Below the pieces are notes generated by a model that had not been told where the DNA came from, searched no databases, and was given only the letters and a program-made list of their open reading frames with translations. Shown here one piece after another: positions 1 to 11,000 of a DNA stretch of 64,000 nt (its first letter is position 1; every line of letters begins with the position of its first letter). A program made the translations under genes and the position numbers. This stretch comes from Trichuris trichiura (taxonomy: Eukaryota > Nematoda > Enoplea > Trichinellida > Trichuridae): positions 62,001 to 126,000 of the forward strand of contig JBAJFE010000027.1 in NCBI GenBank assembly GCA_037903355.1, written 5' to 3'.

Positions 1-731
1 AGCACTGCACCATACCCAGTCATCGCGCTGAGGTAAGATCAAGCGACTGTCGTCTTGCTCTGAGGAAACATTGAATTTAGATTCAGTGTTGCGCAGCCCT
101 GAGAACAGCATCGCAGCCTGACTTACATATTGCGCTACCATTGCTAACAACCCAAAAAATTGAGAAAGAGGAAATCCAGTGCGGTGCTTGTATTCTGAAG
201 GCTCCCCGATCTGCAATTAGCCGGCTTAAGTCCAGCAATACGAAAAGAACGCCTTCAGTGCCAACTAAAGAATTAAAGACGTTAACGGTTTCGAATATCG
301 TAAAGGAGCTTTCGCCGTTTATGGCAGCCGGCTTCCTTACTAACCATTTCGCTCTAGTGTAGAAAAGAAATTAAGCGTTGACTTTGCGTCGCCAGGTTTT
401 CCAGTCATTGATCGCACACTCAACTTTCGCAGCGCAAAAGATGGGGTCCTACTTGCGGCTGACAAGATCCGCAGGTTAATAAGGCTTTTAATGACGGCCC
501 GGCTTAACGGTTTTTTCTTTGGCATACACGGTAGGCAGCGAAGTCAATTCTACATTCTGCAGCCGGTTTCAGGTGTTGAACTACTTGCACAAATTCACAA
601 CAACGTAACCATAGTAGGCGCACTTGGGGGTAACAGAAGCAGGAGAATTACGTTGGGGAGAACGACGGGGGCCGTGGCAAGTTGAAGGTCGCGAAAGGTG
701 GCCCTGGCTCCAAAAAGGTTGGGAAACACTG
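1..731 (-). repeat. hAT-like non-autonomous element, copy 1 (cut by window edge)
   Basis: This stretch is an inverted copy of 3175-4082: the first bases reappear reverse-complemented near 3873, and the match runs for about 700 bp. It ends at 731 in ...GGGAAACACTG, the reverse complement of the terminal CAGTGTTTCCC that starts copy 2. That terminus resembles hAT TIRs. Short open frames inside are broken and encode no recognised transposase. The outer end lies before base 1. Confidence 0.6.
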
Positions 732-874
732 GTCTATCTGCATCGGTTTATTGCCGTTGGTTTGCGGTCCTTCGTCCAACTTCCCTAATTCATTACGCTG
801 CAATGATCGCCATTGCTCCACTGTGATGAACAGCGCGGGGGAAATTACGGAAACTGCTTCCTGCGCGACGGGCC

Positions 875-1150
875 GTGAAAGCGATAATCCCTGCAGGACA
901 AACCTTGAAAGTGACACGCGCAGGGCGGTCTCCGGAAATAGCCGTCAGGACACGCGCAGGGCGGTCACCGGAAATAGCCATCAGATGTCACCTGGCCCAT
1001 GAAGTGACGCTCGGCCCGCGCCAGGATAAGGAGTATATAAAAGAGCACCCACGAAGGGCTAAGGGGGTGAAGAGATTCGTGTTGTGTTGGTACAATAAAG
1101 CGTTTGACAATCCTTTCCTGCGTGCGTCTGTCAACTGCGTTTACTACATT
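875..1150 (+). repeat. Probable LTR fragment (TATA box, polyA signal, 36-bp tandem repeat)
   Basis: A 36-bp unit is tandemly duplicated at 913-948 and 949-984 with few mismatches. It is followed by a good TATA box (TATATAA, 1034-1040) and an AATAAA signal (1094-1099). Enhancer-like direct repeats, then TATA, then a close polyA signal is the order U3-R-U5 would give. Its closeness to gypsy coding debris suggests a Ty3/gypsy LTR on the + strand, but no partner LTR was found, so the boundaries are approximate. Confidence 0.4.
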
Positions 1151-2491
1151 TACCGCCTGTACGTTTTAGCAGTTCGTTCAAAACTTGCTTTCCTATTCAT
1201 TTCCATTATTCTTTGGCCTTCAGTTTCCACTGTCAGTTTATCCCATTTGATTCAGCCCATTTGTTTTGCCGCTATTCTTCCTGCTGCCGTTCCTTTAATT
1301 CTTTGGCCTTCTCTGCCTTCTGCTATACCAGGTTTTTTCTTCCGCTATTAGTTCATCTTGCTGTTTTTGGAACGATGGCATTTTGCTGACGCTGTCAGTA
1401 CTGGTTTGTTTCATTGGCTTTAGCTTACAGTTACTAAACCTACTCATTGGATGCTGATGGCGCAGTAGAGAGAGCGGAGAGCTGTAAACTTAATTATTAC
1501 GTTTACGTTTGCGCTGACGACGGGAGCAGCAGCTACCCGAAAGTTTCGCTTATTAAAAGTTTCTATGGGCTGAAAATTCCGTACTTCAATTATGCAAAGA
1601 CATTTGAATCCAGAATGATCTATCAAATAAGTTTCCAACATCGTTGGAAACGCTTTAAAATTCTACATCGCCCCTATGTCAGCTTAGTCGAGAGCGGATT
1701 CACCAGAGCTATTTCCTCAAAAAACCAGCAAAAGAATGGGTGCCGCCGCGTGAGGCGTCCTGCGACTATTGCTGTCTATTTTTGAGCAGGACATCATAGA
1801 ACTTCCAGAAAACCGCCAAGCTCAAAGGCAGCATTTATTTTCATAGATAGTTCTACCTCATGCGGCTTTTTTAAGTTTCGCCTAGTGTTACGAAACTAAA
1901 GTGTGGTTTTATTCAACTTAAAGAGCGACTAGCAACTGATGACAGCAGTTAAAGAGACGGGGCTGTAGGCGAACACTTGCGCCAAGAACGAAGGCTTCGA
2001 TTCACTGAACTGTTTACTGATGTAAGCGAGTATACGATAAAGGAAAGAGTCAGGAGGGGAAAAACAATGCCTCCTAATACAAGGCATGAAGATCCCCATT
2101 AGCGGGGTCACTGAGTTCACTTTGGCGCGACCTTGTCATCGGTTCGCATTTGAGGGATCGCATGCCGCGGTCAGTCTCGCCTTGGACGCTGGTCATTGCA
2201 CCCATTAAGGTGTGACCGCGATTGCGCCACACTGGTGTGAGTATTCAGAGCGGTCTTCATGCTGAGCGTCCTTGCTCTGTGCCCTGCAGGATTTCGTCCT
2301 CTTGCTGGCTCTGCCACAGGGCACTGAACACAGCCGGAGTGCATTAGCTCAGCAATCAAAAAAGATTACAGTCAGAGTGCTGCGGGTGCGATGCGCAATA
2401 AGAAACGCTGAAACGGCAGCCAGCATGGTACACTCACCCCCTTCAAGATGAGAAGCTATCATAGGTCCGAGCTGTCAGGAAGACGCCGTAT
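1151..2491. other. No recognisable gene
   Basis: About 1.3 kb with only short open frames (the longest about 112 codons, 1447-1785), none resembling a known family. It probably consists of old repeat or LTR-internal sequence between gypsy fragments. Confidence 0.4.
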
Positions 2492-3174
2492 TCACGTCGG
2501 CCGATGGAGTGCTAATGGTTTTTGTTCGAGGGCTAGTCCTGACTCTGACAGTAAGCGGTCTTCAGCAGTAGGCAGTCCAGGCGACTCCTGGTCAGCTTCA
2601 GTCGTCTCTTCGGACGGTAATTCTCGATCGTTATAGTCGATATCGACTTCAGCGCGAGAGGAACCTGCAGGCGCTAGGTCGCGAAGAGACACGGGGAATC
2701 GAACATGAGCATATTGTGGATTCGCTTCCAGCAACACTACTTCTTCGACCAGCGGAACTATTTTGTTGGAGCAAACCTGCGTTCTCAGAAGGGCAGGATT
2801 AGGACGCGTCGGCCTTACTGGCAGCGACGTTCTCAAAGTATACCGACGACAAAAGCCAAACATTTGTTCATGCGGAGTAGCATTGGCGGCTGTGCATTGA
2901 AGAAGGCGCAGAGCGTATAGTACAACGGGAAGCACGGCACGCCATTGCGAGATGGGCACACGGCACGATCGTAACGCTAGCGTTGCCGTTTTCCAGATAA
3001 CCCTGACGTAGCGTTGACCTTGCCCATTTCCTTGTGGGTTGCAGCCTGTGCTTCTGCTGCAAGCTATGCCTTTGCTTACAAGGAAATCTCTTAGTTTGCG
3101 GCTTATAAAGGCCGTTCCACGGTCGGAGTGGACGTACGCAAAGACGCCGAACAAGCAGAATAATTCAGTTAGAG
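2492..3174 (-). pseudogene. Ty3/gypsy integrase and Pol C-terminus, remnant
   Basis: The minus strand encodes an integrase-core piece with VHSDRGTAF (second catalytic Asp region) and a degraded ...CNPQGNGQGQRYVRV... block, which in intact elements carries the catalytic Glu. The usual ALPVVLYALR-type helix and a Pro/Glu-rich Pol tail follow. The catalytic Glu motif (normally NG.VER) is altered, so activity is unlikely. The upstream end is cut at 3175 by a hAT-like element; the frame runs on into that insert by chance. Protease, RT and RNase H are missing here. Confidence 0.7.
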
Positions 3175-4082
3175 CAGTGTTTCCCAACCTTTTTGGAGCC
3201 AGGGCCCCCGTCATTCTCCCCAACGTAATTCTCCTGCTTCTGTTATCCTCAGATGCGCCTACTGTGGTTACGTTGTTGTGAATTTTTACAAGTAGTTCAA
3301 AACCTGAAACAGGCTGCAGAATGTAGAATTGACTTCGCTGCCTACCGTGTATGCCAAAGAAAAAACCGTTAAGCCGGGCCGTCATTAAAAGCCTTATTAA
3401 CCTGCGGATCTTGTCAGCCACAAGTAGGACCCCATCTTTTGCGCTGTGAAGGTTGAGTGTGCGATCAATGACTGCAAAACCTGGCGATCCAAAATCAACG
3501 CTGAATTTTTTTTCTACACTAGAGCGAAATGATTAGTAAGGAAGCCGGCTGCGATAAACGGTGAAAGCTCCTTTACGATATTCGAAACCGTTAACGTCTT
3601 TAATTCTTTAGTTGGCACTGAAGGCGTTCTTTTCGTATTGCTGCACTTAAGCCGGCTAATTGCAGATCAGGGAGCCTTCAGAATACAAGCACCGCACTGG
3701 ATTTCCTCTTTCTCAATTTTTTGGGTTGTTAGCAATGGTAGCGCAATATGTAAGTCAGGCTGCGATGCTGTTCTCAGGGCTGCGCAACACTGAATCTAAA
3801 TTCAATATTTCCTCAGAGCAAGACGACAGTCGCTTGATCTTACCTCAGCGCGATGACTGGGTATGGTGCAGTGCTACTAATTTATCCACGTCCGGCTCGA
3901 TAGTCGTCAGAAGTAATCACAGGTCGCCGCGCCTCACTATCCTGAACGGCACATCGCTCTCGTCCTGCGGCACCGACTACCAGGGATCCCCTGAGGCCCC
4001 CTAAGCTCCCAGGGACCCCCTAAATCCCCAGTTCTTCCCAGGGCCCCCAAGGGGCCACTGGGACCCCATTTGGGAATCACTG
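3175..4082 (+). mobile_element. hAT-like non-autonomous element, copy 2
   Basis: Termini are CAGTGTTTCCCAACC at the left and the inverse of CAGTGATTCCCAAAT at the right, giving imperfect TIRs typical of hAT elements. The body is about 908 bp and is the inverted partner of 1-731. The last 140 bp are a G/C-rich run of near repeats of the type 'agggaccccct'. The 8-bp flanks (3167-3174 and 4083-4090) do not match well. Together with opposite-strand gypsy pieces on the two sides, this points to rearrangement after insertion. Confidence 0.6.
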
Positions 4083-4498
4083 GTTTACACCCTGATCTGT
4101 CCAGTGATCGCCAAGAGAAAATAGAAGATGACCCCGCGCCGGCGTGTAAAGAGCGTGTTCTGGACGTTAACCAGCCTGTAGCAGTCAGGAATTTCGCCTC
4201 AGACCGAAAATGGGTACCAGTGACTATCACAGAATCCACTGGACCTGTATCATATAAGGCCCGATTATCCGATGGCAAGATCGTGCATCGTCACATTGAT
4301 CACATAATCACGGACGACACCCGCAACCCGAGCGAGTCGGAAAAAGGCGTGGCGCAACCACCAACGCCCGCTCTCGAGTCGGAACGACAAAGCGATGCTG
4401 TACAACAAACGGCCGTCTCCCCAGAAGTACCCCCGTCGTCGCCGCGCCCAATAAGGAACCGCCGACCGCCGAGTTATCTCGGCGACTACGTCGTCTAG
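4083..4498 (+). pseudogene. Ty3/gypsy Pol C-terminal tail
   Basis: An open frame (usable part from about 4085) ends at the stop 4496-4498. It reads like the chromodomain-like/GPY-type tail after integrase: a basic '...VRNFASDRKWVPV' block, 'GPVSYKARLSDGKIVHRHIDHI', then a Pro/Ser-rich stretch ending RNRRPPSYLGDYVV. This end matches the common gypsy Pol terminus with RRPP.RY. Catalytic domains are absent; the left side is interrupted by the hAT-like insert. Confidence 0.6.
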
Positions 4499-5040
4499 GC
4501 GGATGGTGGTGTTGTGTGTTAAGGTAGCTGGTAGTGTCATTGACATGCCTCTGATATAAGCCTGCACACCGCTGTTACGGTAGTCCTAGTACGCGTCATG
4601 CACTTATTGGGTTTTCTCTTCGGTTTGTAGTAAACGTTTGTATTCCACGAGTCAACGGGTCGGCATGTACCCCTCAAACATGACACTGACGTGTGTCTAC
4701 CGCCCACCTCGTACCTGCATTCCGTCGTACCTGCTTATCTCTACCGTTACAATATTATGCTCGTTTCCCTTGTTAATCACAATTAGGTCGTTACTCGTCG
4801 ACTCAAAACAATATTTGTCACATACTCAGAAATTAACTAACAAAGTCGACCCAGTCCTGTAAAAGGACGAAGCGTAAACAACACGGGGTTTCTTCTGGGA
4901 ATTCGGTGCAAGCTACGCCCAAGGACTATGTGACGTTTGATGAAATAAAGCTTAAGCCAGCGGACTTAACAGTTTTCATTCGAATGATCATTAATGAATG
5001 ACCCGCTGGCATGCGCAAAGCTAGTGAATATGCCTCCCTA
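4499..5040. other. Non-coding, possible LTR remnant
   Basis: No gene is visible. It directly follows the gypsy Pol stop and begins TG-rich (tgtgtgttaaggtag), so part may be a decayed 3' LTR, but no matching 5' copy was found. Confidence 0.3.
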
Positions 5041-5272
5041 GGATCTTGTCTCTCAGCCGCCCCGAGGCCTGAGAAATGCAGGTTCTTTTCTGGCAAGCAT
5101 GCCCTTACTTGTTGTGCCTTCACTGGAGAGCAAGCCAATCACCCTTTTTTGCCCCTGTCCAAATCTAAGTCAAGACATAAGCCATACTTTTAGGCTTAGG
5201 CTTAGGTACGAGCAGGACAGGTTGGGAGGAAAACTTACAGTATGACGGTTGGGCTCCTAGGAGACAAGATCC
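5041..5272. mobile_element. Short Merlin-like MITE with telomere-like tract
   Basis: Inverted termini GGATCTTGTCTC at the left and GAGACAAGATCC at the right bound 232 bp. The flanks form a near-perfect 8-bp duplication, CCTCCCTA (5033-5040) and CCTCCCTC (5273-5280). Inside, at about 5191-5207, lie tandem TTAGGC units followed by the 'GAGCAGGACAGG' block that accompanies such tracts in other copies here. The TIR start (GGRTCT) is shared with 21625-22511, 37708-38410 and 40195-41233. Confidence 0.65.
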
Positions 5273-5699
5273 CCTCCCTCATTTCAGGCAGCCAAGTTCC
5301 TCTTTGTGAGCTTATTTTAATTTAAAGCTTAAATGAAAATATAGACAACCGCAGTTACGGCTGGCACGTTTATGTCTGCTGGAAAAGTGAGTTAATATGC
5401 TTTGAATGATCACCTTTCGTCAGCCATTCAAAGCACGTAATCCATAGTAAGAGCAGGCATTCTGCTTTTATTCTTTTAAAAAACAAAAAATGCAGCGTTA
5501 CGGGCTGCACGTTCGCTAATTTAGCACTGAACAACTGCAGGAAAAGCTTGTAGGCAAAGACGGTGCAGTACAATAAGGAGGGACGTACAGTATTACCTGA
5601 CTATCATAAATCATTGACTTTCGTTCGCTGTGAGAAAATTCAAACCATATATTTGAATAGGAGAACGTTTGTGATGAGTTTCAATCTCTTTTTAATGCT
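5273..5699. other. Non-coding spacer
   Basis: About 430 bp of A/T-rich sequence with no recognised gene or repeat boundary. Confidence 0.3.
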
Positions 5700-7803
5700 T
5701 ATTTTCTTTGTTTAGTGTGTAGCGGACTTGCACCTGCGTACACTTTTTCTTTGATACTGTATCCTTTTTTCCTTGCTACGTGTTTTCCTATTGCTGTGTT
5801 CGCTACTGCTGGTGACCCGTGATCCGAACAGTGTTTTTCGACGTCTCCGAGAGTACAATGTCGTACTGAACGAATGGAAATGTAAGCTACGTCAAAAAGA
5901 GCTTCTCTTCTTGGGTTATAAAAAATATCGGCCAAAGGAATCCATCCTGATGTCTCTCGTGTGACTGCTTTCTTGGAAATCGCTTCCCCAAAGGAGGCGC
6001 AACAACTGCGCTCTTTCATTGGACTGCTATCATGGTACAGCAAGTTTATTCCTAACTTTTCTGCTCTTGTTTATCGCTTACGCGAATTGGCGCGCAGGGA
6101 ACACTTTTTTCTGGTCAAAGGAAGCGCAAGATTGTTTTGAAAGACTGAAAACCATACTGTTGGAAAGTCCAGCACTTGCTTTATGTAATCTTCATTTACC
6201 AACTGTTGTCACTACTGATGCTTCCGACTATGGAATTGGCACAGTTCTGTCTCAGCGTTACCCGTGCGGAACTGAGCGAACAGTTGTATTCGCTTCCAGA
6301 ACACTTACGCCAGCAGAGCAGAAATACTCTATTGTAGAAAAAGAAGCGCTTGCTTGTGTCTGGGCTGTCAAGAAATGGCGCCCTTGGCTGTGGGGAATAC
6401 AGCTTGAATTGCATACAGGTCAAAGAGCGTTGACAACATTGCTAACAAGTAAAGCTGCTGATAAGGCAAGCACGCGCATTGCCAGATTTGCAAGTTAGTT
6501 ACTTCCTTTCAGGTATACAGCAAGTTATAAACCGGGTTCTTTGAATGCTGTAGCGGATGCCCTATCCTGCTTTCGTTTACAATGTAATGATTCAGAGTAA
6601 GATAATAATCCTGAAATGTTTGTTCAAATTTCAAAGGAGCTGCCCGTAGTCAAAAATTACGACATAGTCAAAGCTACTGGACAATGTATGCTGTTGCAAA
6701 AAGTTATTAATTGCGTACAGAATGGCTGGTCAAAGAATGCGAAGGACATAGAAGAAAGACTGATTCCGTTTTTTCGAATTAAATATGAACTTGCTGCTCA
6801 AAATGGTTGTTTAATACGTGGTCTCCATCGAATCGTCATTCCTGAGTCCATGCAAGGCTCTCTCGTTTCTTAGCTCATGAAAGTCATCAAGGCATTGCAC
6901 GAACCAAATCGCGTCTTCGAGATTTATATTGGTGGCCGAAATTAGATGCGTACATTGAATCGTACATCAAAAACTGCTCCATCTGCCGTCAAATGGACAA
7001 AATTGTCATGCTGTTTCACGCCCCACTACAGCCTTTGCCATTTCCCTCCTCAGCTTGGGATAAACTTGGAGTTGACGTTGTGGTACCTCTCCAGGGGATG
7101 CCGTACGGACATCGCTTCGCTGTAACTATGATCGATTATTACAGTAAATAGCCAGAAGTTCACTTTTGTCAACAGCCCACCACGAGGGAATTACCTAATT
7201 TGTTTCAGGAAATATTCAGCCGTGAAGGATACCCCAACGAGATTGTTACCGACAACGGCAAGCAGTTTACGTCATATGAATTCAAGCGCTTCTTGGAAGA
7301 GCACGCCATCCGTCACAATGAAACTTCTCTTTACTATCCTCAAGCAAATGGAGAAATCGAACGTTTCAACCGGACACTTAAAGACGCCTTACAAGCGGCA
7401 CAAATTAGGCTATATTCAAAGTTACTCACGATGAAGCAGTTGTTGATGAATTACAAGGCTACGCCTCACTGCGTGACACGAGCAACCCCATCTTTACTGC
7501 TTCACGGTAGGACTCTCCGAACGAAGCTGCACGCAACAGTAACGCCGAAGTCGGTTGACGACCACGCTATACGCGCTAGAGTATGCGGAAAACAGGACTA
7601 CGTGAGCCGAAACTCAGACGGAAGAAGAAAACCGAGACCGCCGAATCTCGTTCAAGGAGATATGGTACGTACCCGTCAGCCTAGCGGGTTCAACATGCCG
7701 CGATACTCTCAACCACGTACTCTGCATCGACAGTTGGGAAAAGCTACGTATCTATTATCCAACGGTCGCGTGTGGAATGCTGCAAATTTAACCCAATTTT
7801 AAC
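5700..7803 (+). pseudogene. Ty3/gypsy pol remnant (RT, RNase H, integrase)
   Basis: The order is that of gypsy Pol. First is an RT thumb piece (about 5830-6060) with LLFLGYK and a shifted LRSFIGLLSWYSKFIPNF block. RNase H follows (about 6115-6480) with VVTTDASDYGIGTVLSQ and EKEALACVWAVKKW. The integrase zinc domain is HESHQG...CSICRQ (about 6875-6995). The integrase core is at 7040-7480, with EIVTDNGKQF and YYPQANGEIERFNRT retaining the second Asp and the Glu. In-frame stops (for example in 'YYSK*PEVHF' near 7150) and frameshifts break it into pieces. No gag, protease or LTR is visible. It ends only about 210 bp before the SCAI start codon. Confidence 0.8.
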
Positions 7804-8012
7804 AATTGGAAGGGAAGGAGAGATGTTGTATAGAGCTAATAACCTGCAAACATATTGGATACTGTACTCTGGTTTCTGTGCAGTTTCCACGTATCGTTAT
7901 TCCCTGCGGCTTTTTGTGTGCCTGTTAAACGTAGTAGTTACAAGGTATTACACTGTGCTTTGCCAGTTTGTAAATACAGTATACCAGACGGTGTATCGAG
8001 GGCTTCCCGACA

Positions 8013-11000
8013 ATGGACTCCGTTGCTGACAACTTGTACGTAACCGAACAGGAGAAAGAAATCGTAGATGAGTTCTGCTACTTGCTGAACAAATCGCGCC
8101 AATTGTTCAATGGGCTCAGGTAAATTTGGGATCACTTATCCCGCGCACTTCCTTTGTAAATAGGCGCCGCAGGGGACTGCCTTTCTAGCTTTCTGAAAAT
8201 TGTTTTGCAGCATTTTACGCATTTTCAGAGATCTGCAAGTATCCAGCGGCAACACTTGGATGCCCCACTTCTTCCGTACCTTTGAGGTGTTCACGAAATT
8301 GTGGAAATTTCAACAGCAAAATCGGTAAAGTTTAAAATGTTTTTTATTTGCTATAACTCCTATTGCACACTTTTCGCGGCATTGATGGAGCGTTTATTTG
8401 TTTTACTTCATTTATAACACGATTCTATCCTCACTGTTGTTATTGCCTTTTCAGTTGTGTTGCTTGTCGATATGTTATTTTAATAACGGCTGAAAGGAAG
8501 GGTTACGTAAAGTTTTCGAATTGCCCTCCTTCGAAGGCAGCGATGTTCCAAATCAATAGAGTAGCAAATTGCGACTGGACTGCTCTGCTAACATCTATCA
8601 ACTAGGAGTGATCGATGCGCAATGGCTATCTTATTCCCAATGGTAATCCTATTTGACGAAGGTTTTTCGCTTTCGATTATCTCTCGCCTGTCGCGTGTTT
8701 TTACTTGCCTACTTCTTTTTAAAGGTGCTATTGATCATTTCGATCTCCTTGCCCACCTGCTCGATACCTTCTAGTCCTTTCTGGCGTTTACTTCTCAAAA
8801 ATTCCATTGTCAAAATGGGAACAGATTGTTTCTTTGCCTCCTCTTGACGCTATCACGTCTGGCTTAATTGACATCGTTGGGCTATCGATCGATGCTGGCA
8901 GCTCAGTTTCGCCATGCCCATATTGACCCCCTTAATGGACGAACTAAAGAGCCGATCATCCGAAGGGGATCGTGGCCAAACTGCGTTTGCTTACGGCCAT
9001 TGGCGCCCTTTACAGTCGCTGCCTTTTTCCTGAATGATTGTCTGCTTTGATTCTGCTGCAGCTTTTCGGTTTAGCATTTCAGCCTGTTCTTATCACTTGA
9101 TGTTCGTAGGACGCTTTGCCCTTTGGGTGACTGATAATTTTGCTAAGTTCAAGCAGAAGAAAGCTTCCAGTGATGATCCATCATTAGCTTCTTCACTTAT
9201 AACGGACGGAGAGTACATCTGTTTAAAAGTCGGTCGATTGATCATCTGTATGGGCATTAATTTTAAATATACCAACGGTCTCCTCTAGACGACTACGCTG
9301 ACGAGCAAGATAACGTTTAGCTCAGATAGATAGTAGTTTTTTGCTTTTTTTGCGCGTTTGCGCTCCGAATACTCATTTCGCTGCTTATTTTGAAAAAGAC
9401 ACGAAGTTTCGAAAGACAGGATGTCTGGACATGATGAAGACAGTAATGAAAGACACGAAGTTATTCCAATTAATGAACCCTATATCTCATTGTAGATCGT
9501 AGTAGTTCTAAGGCGTTACGTTATGCCTCTTATGGTGAGGCGCTTATACGCAACTCTTTCTTGCGTACGTCGCAAAACGGCGAAGAATTGTTGAAGAGGG
9601 TAGTTATAAAATTTGGATAATTATAGCTTGACGCGCTACTAGTTACGCACTGTTAGCTTTGGAAATGCACCGATTCAGGAAGTGTAGGCGCGTTATACAC
9701 ATCGTAGTTGTTTCCCAAGCGCGGTAAAGCAGTTCCCACTGAAATGCACGGGAAAATTAGCAGCAAATTGTTAAAGTTCAATTAGCCTTGTAAGAACATT
9801 CTAATAACGAAAAGCTCCTCGTCCGAACTGCAATTAATTTTGCTTATTCGACGGCCCTTCGAAATAGAATTTGCGCTGCCTTATTTTGTGCCTACTAAGA
9901 ATATGTTAACATTAATAGTAATGAAATGATAAAGAAGTCGAAATAATTCTATTTTTAGTCGATTGTAATGATTTGTAATGGTTTTGTTGGACAGAAATGT
10001 CATTTTTTGCTTGTGATCATTATGATTGAGCAAGTAAGGTCAGATGCATTTTACTCTGGCTGTCATCGGCAAATTGATTAATAGTTTAAAAAGCTATAGA
10101 TACAGCTGCGCTGCTTTGCTTTTCTATTAATACAGTATCGTTAGAAGGCTGAAGAAACGGTTTTTAACCGTTGACCTGCAAAAAGTTTGGCAGTTCTAAC
10201 GGGGGTCTCCTTTGACAGTGGCCCGCCGGAAGTAGGGCGGCAACTTCAAAGGGGGTCAAGTGGGGATTATTACGTCACTGCAGCAATGCCTGACCTAATT
10301 TGTCTCCCGGTGCAGCGGTCTGGACGACTGCGTGCAACTCGGACAATGAAGCAGTTCGTGAGCCTAAGCCTAAGCCTATGCTACACTATTAACGGCAAGC
10401 GTAGCGCGCGCAGCGACAGTCTATATGAACGAGCGTTCATTGTTTCGAACGACGAAAGAAGTTCAACAAACGGGCGTACATACCGAGCATTGGGACGTGC
10501 TGGAGACGATGGTTACGGTCAAGGTAGTTTCGACCTGATCACAGAAACGTAATTACAAGCTGAAACAAAGACATACCGTTTACTGCGGCAACGCTAGCGG
10601 CGCTGGCGGATTGTCTACTTTTGGTGGCTGCAACCTGCGGATGACGTCGAGGATGCCGTCGAACGCATCGGCGGCTCCCAACCGCCTCCTCCACAGGAAT
10701 TCGGATATGTGCAGAGGGAGCGCGCTCCGTTGCGTTCCACGACGGCGCTTGTTGCCCGATTTCAACTGCGCCCACAGCGATTCAACGGTCTGCGTATGGG
10801 CGCCAGTGTCTGGGTCCACGAAATTCTGCGAGTGATTCACTCGCGAGTGATGGTATCCCTTACGGCCCAGACACCGGTATGCACGCCATTCGTCCGTCAT
10901 CACTGAGGACGCAGGCCTTACATGCGACTCGATAACGGGCAACAAAGCGTCAGACGAGCGGTTCTCCACGGTTTCCACGTGGGCTAAGCCAGTGTTACGG

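Noticed and set aside
1447..1785. 112-codon open frame
   Set aside because: No recognised motif and surrounded by retrotransposon debris; too weak to call a gene.
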